Shown: positions 23,598 through 33,538, numbered from the stretch's first letter. The stretch: DNA of 64,000 nt from Streptomonospora litoralis (GCF_004323735.1 NZ_CP036455.1:1483101-1547100); one strand, 5' to 3'. Notes: a model not told the origin generated them from the sequence alone. A program made the numbers and translations.

Positions 23598-24542
23598 ATG
23601 AGCATGGATCTTCTCCGCAAGATGAACTCGGCGCTCGGCGCGACCACTGGCCTTGAACTGCGCAGAGTCCGCAAGCGGCCGGCGTCTGCGGCCACGTCGA
23701 CGGTCCAGAAGAAGCCGAAGAAGCGGGACGTCGCCTTCCGCCCGCCGGAGAATCCCGCGGTCGACCGCCTGCTGGACCGCCCGATCTTCGTCATCTCCCC
23801 GGTCCGGTCGGGCTCGACGCTGCTGCGGCTGCTGCTCAACGGCCACTCGCAGCTGCACGCTCCGCACGAGCTGCACATCCGCCGCCTGGAGGTGCACTTC
23901 CGCACCAAGCTCTCCCAGCGCGCGATGGATGCCTGCGGACTGCAGCGCGGCGACATCGAGCACCTGCTCTGGGACCGGGTGCTGCACCGCGAACTCGTGC
24001 GCGCCGACAAGGACTTCATCGTCGAGAAGACCCCCAGCAACGCCTTCGTCTGGAAGCGCATCGCCGCCTGCTGGCCCGACGCCCGCTTCATCTGCCTGCT
24101 GCGCCACCCGGCCTCCATCGCCAAGTCCTGGCACGAGGCCGACCCCGAGAAGCGCACCGCCGAGCAGGCCGCCGAGGACGCGCTGCGCTACATGAACGCC
24201 GTACAGCGCGCCCGCGAAGGGCTGCCCTCCTCCCACACCGTGCGCTACGAGGACCTCACCGCCGACCCGGCGGGCGAACTGCAGCGCATCTGCGACCACC
24301 TGGACCTGGAGTTCGAGCCGCGGATGCTGGAATACGGCGGTGCCGAGGGCGGGCTGACCAAGGGGCTGGGCGACTGGAAGGACAAGATCCGCTCCGGGAG
24401 TGTCCAGCCCGGCCGCACGCTGCCCGGCGCGGACGAGATCCCCGAGCTTCTGCACGACATCAGCCGCACGTGGGGCTACCTCGACGAGAAGGCCGGCGAC
24501 CGGACCGCGACCGGCGACCGGGAAGGGGCGGCCGCCACGTGA
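23598..24542 (+). CDS. PAPS-dependent sulfotransferase
   Basis: The 314-residue protein has the sulfotransferase 5'-phosphosulfate loop FVISPVRSGSTLLRLLLNGH (near residues 65-84) and the 3'-phosphate binding segment ICLLRHPASIAKSWHE. RYEDLTADPAGELQRICDHL follows. It transfers sulfate from PAPS to a hydroxyl of a glycan or other acceptor. There is no signal peptide, so it acts in the cytosol on a precursor. It is the first of three genes joined by 4-nt overlaps with an unknown protein and a GT4 glycosyltransferase, which argues for a sulfated cell-surface glycan or glycolipid. ATG 23598 is chosen, with ATG 23604 as an alternative. Confidence 0.88.
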   Translation: MSMDLLRKMNSALGATTGLELRRVRKRPASAATSTVQKKPKKRDVAFRPPENPAVDRLLDRPIFVISPVRSGSTLLRLLLNGHSQLHAPHELHIRRLEVHFRTKLSQRAMDACGLQRGDIEHLLWDRVLHRELVRADKDFIVEKTPSNAFVWKRIAACWPDARFICLLRHPASIAKSWHEADPEKRTAEQAAEDALRYMNAVQRAREGLPSSHTVRYEDLTADPAGELQRICDHLDLEFEPRMLEYGGAEGGLTKGLGDWKDKIRSGSVQPGRTLPGADEIPELLHDISRTWGYLDEKAGDRTATGDREGAAAT

Positions 24543-25033
24543 ACGCCCGCCCCCGAAACCCGCACGCGGAGGTCGCCGAAATCTGGCCGCGCGACGGCGC
24601 CGTGCGGGTCGTCGGCGACCTCCACGGTCTCGCCGAAACCGCCTCCGGCCGCTGGTACCTGGTGGTCGCGCTGCGCGACTCCGCTGTCCGCATGCAGTAC
24701 GGAATGACAGTGAACGGCGACCGCTTCGACGCTTCGGTGCCGGCGGAGGACTTCGTGCCCGCCGACTTCTCGCTGCAGGCCGAAGGCGCCGCCTGGGACC
24801 TCTTCGCCTCTCCCGAGGAGCGGTTGGAATCGACCGACACCGACGACTGGCTGCGCCTCGGCCGGCACCTCGACGACGTCCGGGACAAGAAGAAGATCAT
24901 GGTCTTCCCGGTCCAAGAGGTCGAGTCCGACGGCGCGTACATGTCGGTGCGGCCCTTCTACACCGTCAACGACAACCTCTCCGTCGGCGCGAGGCCCGGC
25001 TCGTCCGCCCCATTCGGCAAGGAATCGCCATGA
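24539..25033 (+). CDS. Hypothetical protein in a glycan operon
   Basis: This 164-residue protein is not recognised. It looks like an all-beta domain: HAEVAEIWPRDGAVRVVGDLH, WYLVVALRD, DRFDASVPAEDF and DLFASPEERL. The C-terminal RPFYTVNDNLSVGARP resembles the beta-sandwich modules that accompany actinobacterial glycosyltransferases and teichoic-acid-type polymerases. No signal peptide or membrane segment is present. The GTG start overlaps the sulfotransferase TGA, and its TGA overlaps the GT4 ATG, so it very likely works with them. Confidence 0.8.
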   Translation: MNARPRNPHAEVAEIWPRDGAVRVVGDLHGLAETASGRWYLVVALRDSAVRMQYGMTVNGDRFDASVPAEDFVPADFSLQAEGAAWDLFASPEERLESTDTDDWLRLGRHLDDVRDKKKIMVFPVQEVESDGAYMSVRPFYTVNDNLSVGARPGSSAPFGKESP

Positions 25034-26235
25034 GGATCCGTTACCTGCTGCTCAACGCCTTCGGCACCGGCGGCACCATCCGCACCGTGTTCAACCAGGC
25101 CAACACGATGGTGGGGCTGGGAAACCAGGTCGAGATCATCAGTGTCACGCAGCACAAGGACGAGCCGAACTTCGCACTCGACGAGCGGATCGGGCTGAGC
25201 ACCATCGTCGACCAGCGCTCGGAGAAGGGCGCCGACCGCTCCCGCTCCGGGCTGGCCCAGCGCTACCGCCTGTGGGAGCGCGCCCGGCTGCGCAAGCTCG
25301 CCGGTTCGGTCGTGCCCGCCGGTGAGTTCGCCGCCGATGCGTTCACCCGCCACGTCGAACGCGAGGTGATCCGCTACCTCAAAGGCGTGCACGACGGCAT
25401 CCTGGTCACGACGCGGCCGGGGCTGAACATCCTGGCCGCGCGCTACGCCGACCCGCGGCTGATCCGGGTGGCCCAGGAGCACATGAACCTGGGCACCCAC
25501 CGCCCGGACGTGCAGGAGGCGGTCAAGAAGTACTACCCGCGCTTCGACGCGGTCGCGGTACTCACCAACCGCGACCGCGAGGACTACGAGAAGCTGCTGC
25601 CGGGCACGCGCCTGGTGCGCATTCCCAACGCCGTGCACTCGCTGGAGCAGAAGCCCTCCGACCACAGCAGCAAGATCGCCCTCGCGGCGGGCCGGCTGGG
25701 CCCTCAGAAGGGCTTCGACATGCTCATCCCGGCCTTCAAGAAGGTCGTCGAGCGCCACCCGGACTGGCAGCTGCGCATCTTCGGCACCGGCAAGAAGAGG
25801 GACGAGCTGCGCGCGCTCATCGAGAAGCACCACCTCTACAACCACGTCCTGCTGATGGGTCACACCGACCACATGGACGACGAGCTGGCCAAGTCGTCCT
25901 TCTACATCCTCAGTTCGCGGTTCGAGGGACTGCCGATGGTGGTCATCGAGGCCATGGCCCACGCGCTGCCGGTGGTCAGTTTCGACTGCCCCACCGGCCC
26001 GGCCGACGTCATCACCGATGGCAAGGACGGGCTGCTGGTACCGCCCAAGAACATCGACGCCCTGGCCGAGGCGATCTCCAAGATGATGGCCGACCGCGAG
26101 CTGCGGTCGGCCATGGGCGCCGAGGCGCTGAAGACGGCCGAGAGCTACGGCCCGCAGACGGTCCACCCGATGTGGGAGGAGCTGTTCAGCGACCTGGTGC
26201 GCACGACCGGCAAGAACCCCGACGCCGCGGCTTGA
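25030..26235 (+). CDS. Family 4 glycosyltransferase
   Basis: The 401-residue GT-B enzyme has an N-terminal FGTGGTIRTVFNQANTM (donor/acceptor loop) and a C-terminal Rossmann half. That half has AAGRLGPQKGFDMLIPAF, LRIFGTGKKRDEL and the GT4 signature SRFEGLPMVVIEAMAHALPV with SFDCPTGPADVI. The EGLPMVVIEAM Glu residues bind the nucleotide sugar. CPTGP is typical of poly-glycosylglycerol or amylovoran-type GT4 enzymes. It ends the sulfotransferase operon. The role is inferred to be assembly of a surface glycan; donor sugar and acceptor are unknown. Confidence 0.88.
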   Translation: MRIRYLLLNAFGTGGTIRTVFNQANTMVGLGNQVEIISVTQHKDEPNFALDERIGLSTIVDQRSEKGADRSRSGLAQRYRLWERARLRKLAGSVVPAGEFAADAFTRHVEREVIRYLKGVHDGILVTTRPGLNILAARYADPRLIRVAQEHMNLGTHRPDVQEAVKKYYPRFDAVAVLTNRDREDYEKLLPGTRLVRIPNAVHSLEQKPSDHSSKIALAAGRLGPQKGFDMLIPAFKKVVERHPDWQLRIFGTGKKRDELRALIEKHHLYNHVLLMGHTDHMDDELAKSSFYILSSRFEGLPMVVIEAMAHALPVVSFDCPTGPADVITDGKDGLLVPPKNIDALAEAISKMMADRELRSAMGAEALKTAESYGPQTVHPMWEELFSDLVRTTGKNPDAAA

Positions 26236-26538
26236 GCCGACTCCGGGCACGGGGGTCTCCCTGGACGGCCGCGGGCTGTCCAGGGATTCCTCGCGCCCCT
26301 GGGCGGGTCGAGCGGCGGTCTCGCACGCGGTTCGGCGAGACGGCCTCGGGCGGCGCCGGCGGCGGCCGCCACTGCACAGCGGGGGCGGCCGCGGCGGCGT
26401 GCGGGCGGGCGCCCTAGAGTCGGTCGAGGAGGCGGGCGGCGTCCCCGGGGACGCCGCCTCGACCTTGACCCTTGCCCGAGGCGCCCGCGGGCCGAGTCGG
26501 TGCGGCCGCGAGCGCACCTGCCCAGAAAGGACGGCCCA
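26236..26538. other. Intergenic region with two hairpins
   Basis: CCCTGGAC (26259-26266) pairs with GTCCAGGG (26278-26285) and may end the glycan operon. A perfect 24-bp palindrome, GGCGGCGTCCCC (26435-26446) and its complement (26447-26458), lies in the leader of the next gene. Positions 26383-26408 are identical to 29622-29647. AAAGGA near 26526 is the Shine-Dalgarno of the next gene. Confidence 0.5.
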
Positions 26539-27723
26539 GTGAGTCTGGCGAGTGCGTTCGACGCGGTGACGATCGGCAGCCTCCGCTCGCGCGGCGGAAT
26601 CAAGTGGACGCTGCACGGCGGCGACACCCTGGGTGCGTTCATCGCGGAGATGGACTTCGGCACCGCCCCGCCGATCACCGAGGCTCTGCACGCCGCCGTC
26701 GACGGCATGGACTTCGGCTATCTGCCGCCCCGCGCCGTCGCGACCATGGCGCAGGCGTGCGCCGACTGGCAGCGCGAGCGCTACGGCTGGGACGTCGATC
26801 CCGCCGACGTCCACCCGATCGCCGACGTGGTCAAGGGCTTCGAGACCGCCATCGAGCACCTCTCCCGCCCCGGCAGCCCCGTCATCCTGCCGACCCCGGC
26901 CTACATGCCGTTTCTGACCGTGCCCCGCGCCCTCGGCCGCGAGATCATCGAGGTGCCGATGGCCTTCGACGGCCGCCGCCACGTCTTCGACCTCGATGCG
27001 ATCGACCGGGCCTTTGCCGCCGGCGGGAACCTGCTCACCCTGTGCAACCCCTACAACCCGCTGGGACGGGTCTTCACGGCCGAGGAGCTGATCGGCCTCA
27101 GCGAGGTCGTCGAGCGGCACGGCGGCCGCGTCTTCGCCGACGAGATCCACGCGCCGCTGACCTACCCGGGCCACCGGCACGTGCCCTACGCGTCGGTTTC
27201 ACCGGCCGCCGCACGCCAGGCGGTGACCGCCACCTCGGCGTCGAAAGCCTGGAACGTGCCCGGGCTGAAATGCGCCCAGCTGGTCGTGAGCAACCGCGCC
27301 GACGCCGCGGCCCTGGCCGAGATCGGCCCCGTCCTCGCCCACGGCGCGGGCAATCTCGGCGTGGCCGCGGCCACCGCCGCCTACACCCGGGGCGGCCCGT
27401 GGCTCGCGGAGGTGCTGGACTACCTCGACGGCAACCGCCGGGAGCTGGGCGAACTGGTGGCCGAGCACCTGCCGGGCGTGGGCTACACCCAGCCCGAAGG
27501 CACCTATCTGGCTTGGCTGGACTTCCGCCGCCGGGGACTGGGCGACCACCCCGGCCGGGTGCTGCACGAACGGGCGGGGATCGTACTGGTCGACGGCCCC
27601 GACTGCGGTGAGCCCGGGCGCGGGTTCGCCCGGCTGAACTTCGCCACCCCGCGGCCGATCCTGCGGCAGCTGGTCACCGGCATCGCCGCGGCGGTGGGCA
27701 CCGGGGCCGAGCGCTCCGCCTGA
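26539..27723 (+). CDS. PLP-dependent C-S lyase / aminotransferase, MalY-PatB type
   Basis: The 394-residue fold-type I PLP enzyme has FIAEMDFGTAPPI, the Asn-rich LCNPYNPLGRVF, DEIHAPLTYPGHRHVPY, and the Schiff-base lysine in TSASKAWNVPGLKCAQLV. PEGTYLAWLDFR follows near the C-terminus. These are MalY/PatB signatures, indicating cystathionine beta-lyase or aminotransferase activity in methionine and cysteine metabolism. GTG 26539 follows AAAGGACGGCCCA, a good ribosome binding site. It stands alone, convergent with mscR. Confidence 0.88.
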   Translation: MSLASAFDAVTIGSLRSRGGIKWTLHGGDTLGAFIAEMDFGTAPPITEALHAAVDGMDFGYLPPRAVATMAQACADWQRERYGWDVDPADVHPIADVVKGFETAIEHLSRPGSPVILPTPAYMPFLTVPRALGREIIEVPMAFDGRRHVFDLDAIDRAFAAGGNLLTLCNPYNPLGRVFTAEELIGLSEVVERHGGRVFADEIHAPLTYPGHRHVPYASVSPAAARQAVTATSASKAWNVPGLKCAQLVVSNRADAAALAEIGPVLAHGAGNLGVAAATAAYTRGGPWLAEVLDYLDGNRRELGELVAEHLPGVGYTQPEGTYLAWLDFRRRGLGDHPGRVLHERAGIVLVDGPDCGEPGRGFARLNFATPRPILRQLVTGIAAAVGTGAERSA

Positions 27724-27782
27724 GCGCCCGGCCCCGCGTCACGCCGTCGCGGCGATGCCGCGCGGAAGGCGCGGCCGTCGCC

Positions 27783-28868
27783 TCACAGCAGCACGACCGA
27801 GCGCAGCACGTCGCCGTGGTGCATCTTGGAGAACGCGCCCTCGACGCCCTCCAGCGGGATCGTCTCGGAGACGAACGCCCCCAGATCGAGCCGGCCCTGC
27901 AGGTAGAGGTCGATCAGCATCGGGAAGTCGCGGCTGGGCAGGCAGTCGCCGTACCAGGACGACTTCAGCGCGCCCCCGCGGCCGAAGACGTCCAGCATCG
28001 GCAGCTCCAGAGTCATCTCCGGGGTGGGTACGCCCACCAGCACCAGCGTGCCGGCGAGGTCGCGCGCGTAGAACGCCTGCCGGTAGGTCTCGGGACGGCC
28101 CACCGCCTCGACGACCACGTCGGCGCCGAAACCGCCGGTCAACTCGCGCACCGCCTCCACCGGGTCGCGCTCCGCGGCGTCGACGGTGTGGGTGGCGCCC
28201 AGGCCGAGGGCGGTGTCGAGCTTGCGCCGGTCGATGTCCACCGCGACGATGCGGGCGGCCCCGGCCAGGCGCGCGCCGGCGACCGCGGCCGCGCCGACGC
28301 CGCCGCAGCCGATCACGGCGACGCTGTCGCCGCGGCCCACGCCGCCGGTGTTGATCGCCGCACCGATACCGGCCATCACCCCGCATCCCAGGAGTCCGGC
28401 GACGCTCGGCGCCGCCTGCGGGTCCACCTTGGTGCACTGGCCCGCGGCGACCAGGGTCGCCTCGGCGAAGGCGCCGATCCCGAGGGCGGGGGAGAGGGGC
28501 GTGCCGTCGGCCAGCGTCATCGGCTGGGCGGCGTTGTGGGTGTCGAAGCAGTACCAGGGCCGACCGCGCTTGCACGCGCGGCACTGCCCGCACACCGCCC
28601 GCCAGTTCAGCACCACGAAGTCGCCGGGCTTCACGTCGGTGACCCCGGCGCCCACCGACTCCACCGTGCCCGCGGCCTCGTGGCCGAGCAGGAAGGGGAA
28701 GTCGTCGCTGATGCCGCCCAGTTTGTAGTGCAGGTCGGTGTGGCAGACACCGCACGCCTGCACGCGCACTACGGCCTCCCCCGGGCCGGGGTCGGGGATG
28801 ATGACCGTCTCGATCTCGACGGGTGCGTCCTTGGTCCGCGAGACCACCCCGCGCACTTCCTGCGTCAT
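27783..28868 (-). CDS. mscR: S-(hydroxymethyl)mycothiol dehydrogenase
   Basis: The 361-residue zinc alcohol dehydrogenase has the catalytic Cys in [27 protein letters not shown] and a structural zinc loop [15 protein letters not shown]. The NAD-binding motif [18 protein letters not shown] and [14 protein letters not shown] complete the mycothiol-dependent formaldehyde dehydrogenase profile. It oxidises the formaldehyde-mycothiol adduct to S-formylmycothiol using NAD. Many actinomycetes encode a metallo-beta-lactamase-fold hydrolase right after it, but no such gene is present in the 59 bp that follow here. ATG 28868 is the start. Confidence 0.9.
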   Translation of the reverse strand: MTQEVRGVVSRTKDAPVEIETVIIPDPGPGEAVVRVQACGVCHTDLHYKLGGISDDFPFLLGHEAAGTVESVGAGVTDVKPGDFVVLNWRAVCGQCRACKRGRPWYCFDTHNAAQPMTLADGTPLSPALGIGAFAEATLVAAGQCTKVDPQAAPSVAGLLGCGVMAGIGAAINTGGVGRGDSVAVIGCGGVGAAAVAGARLAGAARIVAVDIDRRKLDTALGLGATHTVDAAERDPVEAVRELTGGFGADVVVEAVGRPETYRQAFYARDLAGTLVLVGVPTPEMTLELPMLDVFGRGGALKSSWYGDCLPSRDFPMLIDLYLQGRLDLGAFVSETIPLEGVEGAFSKMHHGDVLRSVVLL

Positions 28869-29054
28869 GGAGCCCTGCCCTCTTTCCTTGCCGCCCGATA
28901 ACCGGGAGCGGACGGCGCGCACCCGGCGCGCACCGCTCCTGTAGGCCATGGTGGCCAGTCGCCCCCACCGCGTCCACCACCGTTTCCGGAGCGGATGCAG
29001 GCGGGATGCGCGGTGCCCGAGCGACCCGCGGGGCCTATCGGGTAGAAACGCAGC

Positions 29055-29591
29055 ATGACCGAAACGACGGACACCTCTCCCGGTTGGCTCTCCCGCACCG
29101 AGATCGAGGACGCGCGCGGACGGCTGCCCATCGTCTACGTCAACGCCGTTCCGGTTCGGGTCGACGATTCCGGCGCGGTGACCAGCGTGGGACTGCTGCT
29201 GGGCGTCGCGCCCGACGAGACCATCAGCCGGTCGCTGGTCTCGGGACGCGTGCTCTACCACGAGCGCATCCGCGACGCCCTGCTGCGCCACCTGGAGAAG
29301 GACCTGGGACCGGTTGCCCTGCCGCACGTTCCCGCGTCGCCGCAGCCCTTCACCGTGGCCGAGTACTTCCCGACCCCCGGTATCACCCCCTTCCACGATC
29401 CCCGCCAGCACGCGGTTTCGCTGGCCTACGTGGTGCCGGTCACCGGCGACTGCCGCCCCCGCCAGGACGCACTCGACCTGGTGTGGTTCTCGCCGGAGGA
29501 GGCCGCCGGCGACAGCGTGCAGCAGGAGATGAGCGGCGGCCAGGGGGTGCTGCTGCGCCAGGCCCTCGCCCACGCCGGCCTGGTGCCCTGA
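29055..29591 (+). CDS. Nudix-like DUF4916 protein
   Basis: The 178-residue protein has [41 protein letters not shown] and a degenerate Nudix box, [20 protein letters not shown]. That box keeps G-x5-E and the Arg but replaces the metal-binding E-E pair. The C-terminal part is [15 protein letters not shown] with [10 protein letters not shown]. It is common in actinomycetes; substrate and activity are unknown, and hydrolase activity is doubtful because of the altered box. It is divergent from mscR. Confidence 0.8.
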   Translation: MTETTDTSPGWLSRTEIEDARGRLPIVYVNAVPVRVDDSGAVTSVGLLLGVAPDETISRSLVSGRVLYHERIRDALLRHLEKDLGPVALPHVPASPQPFTVAEYFPTPGITPFHDPRQHAVSLAYVVPVTGDCRPRQDALDLVWFSPEEAAGDSVQQEMSGGQGVLLRQALAHAGLVP

Positions 29592-29768
29592 GGCGGGCTC
29601 CGCGGCGGCGAGGCGGCCGCGGGGCGGCCGCGGCGGCGTGCGGGCGGTGGAGTAGCGTTTCGCCCTGTGGCCGCAGAGTGAACGGCTCGGGTACGGGCCG
29701 CATACGGGTGTGTCCGGTCGGGCCGCGTGTCGGATTCCGAAGATCGCGTGAACACGTCCGATCGCCCC

Positions 29769-31208
29769 ATGTCCGGACCGTGTACCGCCGCCGTGCCGCC
29801 CCCGATTCCGCCCCGGTTCCAGCCGCGCCCCCGAAAGCAGGTGTCCCCGCTGACTTCGCAACCCCGGACCGGACCCCCGGCCGATCCCGCTCCCGGCTCC
29901 GGCCGCCGTCCCGCCCCGCGCGGCGGGGAGAAGACCGGCTCGGCCGCGGCGGTCGCGCTGTGCGGGACCGTGCTCGCGCTGAGCGGGCCCGGCCAGACCG
30001 CCGGGATGTCCGTGCTGATCGACCACTTCATCGCCGACCTGGGGGTGAGCCGATCGGCCGTCTCCACCGCCTATCTCATCGGCACGCTGGGCGGCGCCTT
30101 CGCGCTGCCCTGGATCGGGCGCGCCGTGGACCGGTTCGGGGTGCGGCCCGTCCTCGCGGGCGTCGCGCTCACCTTCGGCGCGTTCCTCACCCTGCTCTCG
30201 CTGGTCCAGGGCATCGTCGGGCTGACCGTGGCCTTCGTCGGGGCCCGCGCCATGGGTCAGGGCGGCATGACGCTGGTGGCCACCACCGCTGTCGCCATCG
30301 CCGTGACCCGCAAGCGCGGCACGGCCATCGGCATCACCACCGCGGCGGGCACCGCCGGCATCTCGCTGGTACCCGTGCTGGCCGAGCGCGTCATCGCCGA
30401 GTTCGGTTGGCGCACGGCCGTCTTCGGCGAGGCTCTGGTCGTGTGGGCGGTCGTGCTGCCGATCGCGGTGTGGGGCCTGCGCGGGGTGCGCGGCGGCCGG
30501 GAGGCGGCCAAGGAACAGCCGGAGGGCGCCGGTTCCGACGAGGGGGGCGACGGCTCCGCGCAGGACGGCGGTGCATCCGAGCCCGCCTGGCCCCTTCGCG
30601 CCATCGTGCGGACGTCGATGTTCTGGCTGATCACCAGCGCCGTCGCCTGCAGCGGCCTGGTGACCACGGCGGTGTTCTTCCACCAGATCGCGATCCTCGG
30701 CGAGCAGGGCCTGACCCCGACCCAGGCGGCGGCGAACTTCCTGCCGCAGACCGTGGCCGGACTGCTGGCCTCCTTCGCCTTCAGTTCGGCCACCGACCGG
30801 TTCCCGCCCAAACTGCTGATCCTGCTGTGCATGCTGATGCAGGTGGCCGGGCTGTGCATGCTGCCGTTCGTGGGCCCCGGCGCCACCGCCGTGGCCTACG
30901 GCATGACGCTCGGCGCGGCGGCAGCGGGAGCGCGGTCGGTGGAGGCGGCCGCCTTCCCCTACTACTACGGCACCGCGAGCCTGGGCACGCTGCGCGGATT
31001 CACCCAGTCGGTGGCGGTCTCGTCCACAGCAGTGGCGCCGCTGCTGCTGTCGCTGGGCCACGACGTGGCCGACTCCTACCTGCCGGCTGTGTACGCGCTG
31101 GCCGTGCTGCCCGCGCTGATCGCCCTGGCGGCCCCCTTCGCCCGCCGGCCGCATCGGGCCGGGGAAACCGCCGAGGCGGGCGAGCCCGAAAAGCCGGCCG
31201 CCGAGTAA
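29769..31208 (+). CDS. MFS transporter
   Basis: The major facilitator (479 residues from ATG 29769) has twelve predicted helices. After a Pro-rich cytosolic N-terminus comes helix 1 [19 protein letters not shown], the loop 2-3 signature [13 protein letters not shown], and a central acidic loop of about 45 residues ([19 protein letters not shown]). The second half begins at [15 protein letters not shown]. It resembles oxalate/formate-antiporter-like and drug-type MFS proteins; the substrate is unknown. Starts at GTG 29727, GTG 29748 and GTG 29841 are also open, and none has a strong ribosome binding site. Confidence 0.82.
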   Translation: MSGPCTAAVPPPIPPRFQPRPRKQVSPLTSQPRTGPPADPAPGSGRRPAPRGGEKTGSAAAVALCGTVLALSGPGQTAGMSVLIDHFIADLGVSRSAVSTAYLIGTLGGAFALPWIGRAVDRFGVRPVLAGVALTFGAFLTLLSLVQGIVGLTVAFVGARAMGQGGMTLVATTAVAIAVTRKRGTAIGITTAAGTAGISLVPVLAERVIAEFGWRTAVFGEALVVWAVVLPIAVWGLRGVRGGREAAKEQPEGAGSDEGGDGSAQDGGASEPAWPLRAIVRTSMFWLITSAVACSGLVTTAVFFHQIAILGEQGLTPTQAAANFLPQTVAGLLASFAFSSATDRFPPKLLILLCMLMQVAGLCMLPFVGPGATAVAYGMTLGAAAAGARSVEAAAFPYYYGTASLGTLRGFTQSVAVSSTAVAPLLLSLGHDVADSYLPAVYALAVLPALIALAAPFARRPHRAGETAEAGEPEKPAAE

Positions 31209-31329
31209 CGGGTGGTGCCTGGGCGGGTGGTCTTCGAGCTTCTCCGCGGACGGTCGGGCGCCCGACCCCCATACGGCTCCGCGCCGGGCCGTGCCGCTCG
31301 GCGGGGCGCAGACCGCGGCCGAGCCTCGC

Positions 31330-31938
31330 TTATCCCTGCTCCGCCTCGGCCAGTGCCCGGAAGATCAGCGCCGTCGACGCGGCGCCCGGGTCCAGGTGGC
31401 CGATGCTGCGTTCGCCCAGGTAGGACGCGCGACCCTTGCGGGCCTGCATCGGCTCGGTGGCGCGCAGACCCTCCTCGGCCGCATCGGCCGCCCCCTCCCC
31501 CGAGGCGGCAGTGTCCGTGCTCTCGAACGCCTCGACCGCGGGCGCGAACGCGTCGACCATCGTCTTGTCCCCGGCCTGCGCGCCGCCGAGACGGCGCACC
31601 TCCTCCAGCGCCGCGGACAGGGCGGCGCCCACGTCCTCGGGCTCGGCGCTCTCGGCGGCCAGCGCCTTGCCCGCGGCGCGGAAGGCGGAGCCGTACAGCG
31701 GGCCGGAGGCGCCGCCGACCCGCGAGACCAGGGTGGTGCCGGTCTTGGTCAGCACCTGGCCGACGGTCTCCGCGGTGAGCTTGTCCACGGCCTCGACGGC
31801 CGCGGCGAACCCGCGGTGCATGTTCTCGCCGTGGTCGCCGTCGCCGATGGCCGCGTCCAGTTCACCCAGCCGCTCCCGGTCGCGTTCGACGGCCTCGGCG
31901 ATGCCCCGCACCCAGGCGCGGGCGAGTTCGATGTCCAC
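31330..31938 (-). CDS. dhaL: Dihydroxyacetone kinase ADP-binding subunit DhaL
   Basis: The 202-residue all-helical DhaL has the Mg-nucleotide binding motif [30 protein letters not shown], and [11 protein letters not shown]. The C-terminal segment is [16 protein letters not shown]. It supplies the bound ADP that is phosphorylated by DhaM and used by DhaK. GTG 31938 follows GGGAGCC. It lies 101 bp after dhaK on the same strand. Confidence 0.93.
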   Translation of the reverse strand: MDIELARAWVRGIAEAVERDRERLGELDAAIGDGDHGENMHRGFAAAVEAVDKLTAETVGQVLTKTGTTLVSRVGGASGPLYGSAFRAAGKALAAESAEPEDVGAALSAALEEVRRLGGAQAGDKTMVDAFAPAVEAFESTDTAASGEGAADAAEEGLRATEPMQARKGRASYLGERSIGHLDPGAASTALIFRALAEAEQG

Positions 31939-32039
31939 TGCGCGGCTCCCGATCGTCGTCTCTTCGGCACTACCCACCACAGCATGCCCGAGTGCGCTCG
32001 GGCCGCCGACCCGGCGACCGGAGCGACCGCGGGTCGGGC

Positions 32040-33038
32040 TCAGAGGCCCCACCGCAGCCCCGGCGTGTCCACCGGCGCGTCCCACAGCGCCAGGAACTCC
32101 TCCTCCGCCTCGCACAGGGTGATCGAACACCCGGCCATATCGAGGCTCGTCACGTAGTCGCCGACCAGGTTGCGGGCGATGGCGATTCCGCGCTCCTCCA
32201 GCAGCGCGGCGACCTCGCCGTAAACCAGGTAGAGCTCGCTGAGCGGGGTGCCGCCGAGGCCGTTCACGCACACGACGACCTGGGAGCCGCGCTCCAGCGG
32301 GCGGTCGTCGAGGATGGCGTCGACCATGTCCGAAACGATCTCGCTCGCCGAACGCAGCTTCTCGCGGCGCCGACCGGGCTCGCCGTGGATGCCCACGCCG
32401 ACCTCGATCTCGTCCTCGGGCAGGTCGAAGCCGGGCCGTCCGGCCGAAGGCGTGGTGCAGGCGGTCAACGCGACCGCGAACGAGCGCGAGGCCGCGTTGA
32501 CCCGCCGTCCCACATCGGCCACGGCGCCCAGGGAGTCGCCGCGCGCCGCCGCCGCGCCCGCGATCTTCTCCACCAGCACGGTGGCGCCGGTGCCGCGCCG
32601 GCCCGCGGTGAACGTGGAGTCCTCGACGGCGACGTCGTCGTTGACCAGCACCGACTCCACACGCAGGTCCTCCTCGCCGGCGAGTTCGGCGGCCAGTTCG
32701 AAGTTCATCACGTCGCCGGTGTAGTTCTTCACGATCAGCACGGTGCCCTCGCCGCTGTCGACCGCACGCAGGGCCTCGGTCACCTGGTCGGGCACGGGTG
32801 AGGTGAAGATCTCGCCGGGGCAGGCGGCGTCGAGCATGCCCTCGCCCACGAATCCGGTGTGCAGCGGCTCGTGCCCGGACCCGCCGCCCGAAACCAGGCC
32901 GACCTTGCCGGACACGGGCCCGCGGGCGCGGGTGACCACTCCCGACTCCAGGTTCACGGACAGCTGCGGATGGGCGGCCGCGAAACCGGTCAGCGCGTCG
33001 GTGAGGTAGGTGTCGGCTGTGTTGATGAACTTCTTCAT
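32040..33038 (-). CDS. dhaK: Dihydroxyacetone kinase substrate-binding subunit DhaK
   Basis: The 332-residue DhaK has VGLVSGGGSGHEPLHTGF, which binds dihydroxyacetone, and GTVLIVKNYTGDVMNFE. The covalent substrate-binding His lies in the C-terminal half, near VGVGIHGEPG. ATG 33038 is preceded by GGGAGCGA. It forms the PTS-dependent kinase with DhaL and the divergently encoded DhaM. Likely role: use of dihydroxyacetone from glycerol breakdown or formaldehyde assimilation, giving DHA phosphate for glycolysis. Confidence 0.93.
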   Translation of the reverse strand: MKKFINTADTYLTDALTGFAAAHPQLSVNLESGVVTRARGPVSGKVGLVSGGGSGHEPLHTGFVGEGMLDAACPGEIFTSPVPDQVTEALRAVDSGEGTVLIVKNYTGDVMNFELAAELAGEEDLRVESVLVNDDVAVEDSTFTAGRRGTGATVLVEKIAGAAAARGDSLGAVADVGRRVNAASRSFAVALTACTTPSAGRPGFDLPEDEIEVGVGIHGEPGRRREKLRSASEIVSDMVDAILDDRPLERGSQVVVCVNGLGGTPLSELYLVYGEVAALLEERGIAIARNLVGDYVTSLDMAGCSITLCEAEEEFLALWDAPVDTPGLRWGL

Positions 33039-33130
33039 GTTCGTCGCTCCCGCGATGGCCTCGGCGGTGACTCGGCGGTAACAGGTGACATGCGCCACAC
33101 GGCGCGTTCCGGTAAGTAGCCTAGGTGCCC

Positions 33131-33538
33131 ATGGACACCGGTGACTCCACTGTCGGAATCGTGCTCGTGTCGCACAGCCGGAAACTCGCCGAAGGGCTCC
33201 GCGATCTCGTCGCCCAGCTCGGCTCGGCGGGCGGGCGCGTGTTCTGCGCGGGCGGGACCGACGACGACGGCATCGGCACCTCCTACGACCGCGTGAGCGA
33301 GGCCGTCGCGGCCGCCGACGCCGGAGCGGGCGTGGTGGTGCTGCCCGACATCGGCAGCGCGGTTCTCACGGCGCGGATGGTGCTCGAAGACCTCGACCGC
33401 GCCGACGCGCTGGTGGTGGACGCCCCGTTCGTGGAGGGCGCGGTGGCCGCCGCCGTCACCGCGGCCACCGGCGGCGCCCTCTCAGCGGTCGCCGAGGCCG
33501 CCCGCGAGGCGCGCGGTCAGCCGAAGTTCCCCTCTTGA
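33131..33538 (+). CDS. dhaM: PTS-type phosphocarrier DhaM (EIIA domain)
   Basis: The 135-residue single-domain protein is of the mannose-type EIIA fold: GIVLVSHSRKLAEGLRDL with the phosphorylated His15. Then FCAGGTDDDGIGTSYDRV, VVVLPDIGSAVLTARMVLE and ALVVDAPFVEGAVAAAV follow. It passes phosphate from HPr to ADP on DhaL. Only the EIIA domain is present, with no fused HPr or EI. It is divergent from dhaKL with a 92-bp shared promoter region, so the three genes can be co-regulated. Confidence 0.9.
   Translation: MDTGDSTVGIVLVSHSRKLAEGLRDLVAQLGSAGGRVFCAGGTDDDGIGTSYDRVSEAVAAADAGAGVVVLPDIGSAVLTARMVLEDLDRADALVVDAPFVEGAVAAAVTAATGGALSAVAEAAREARGQPKFPS

Noticed and set aside
27783-31154. Extension of mscR to 1123 codons
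   Set aside because: The extra 760 residues lie opposite the MFS and DUF4916 genes and are low-complexity; mscR homologues are about 361 residues and start at 28868.
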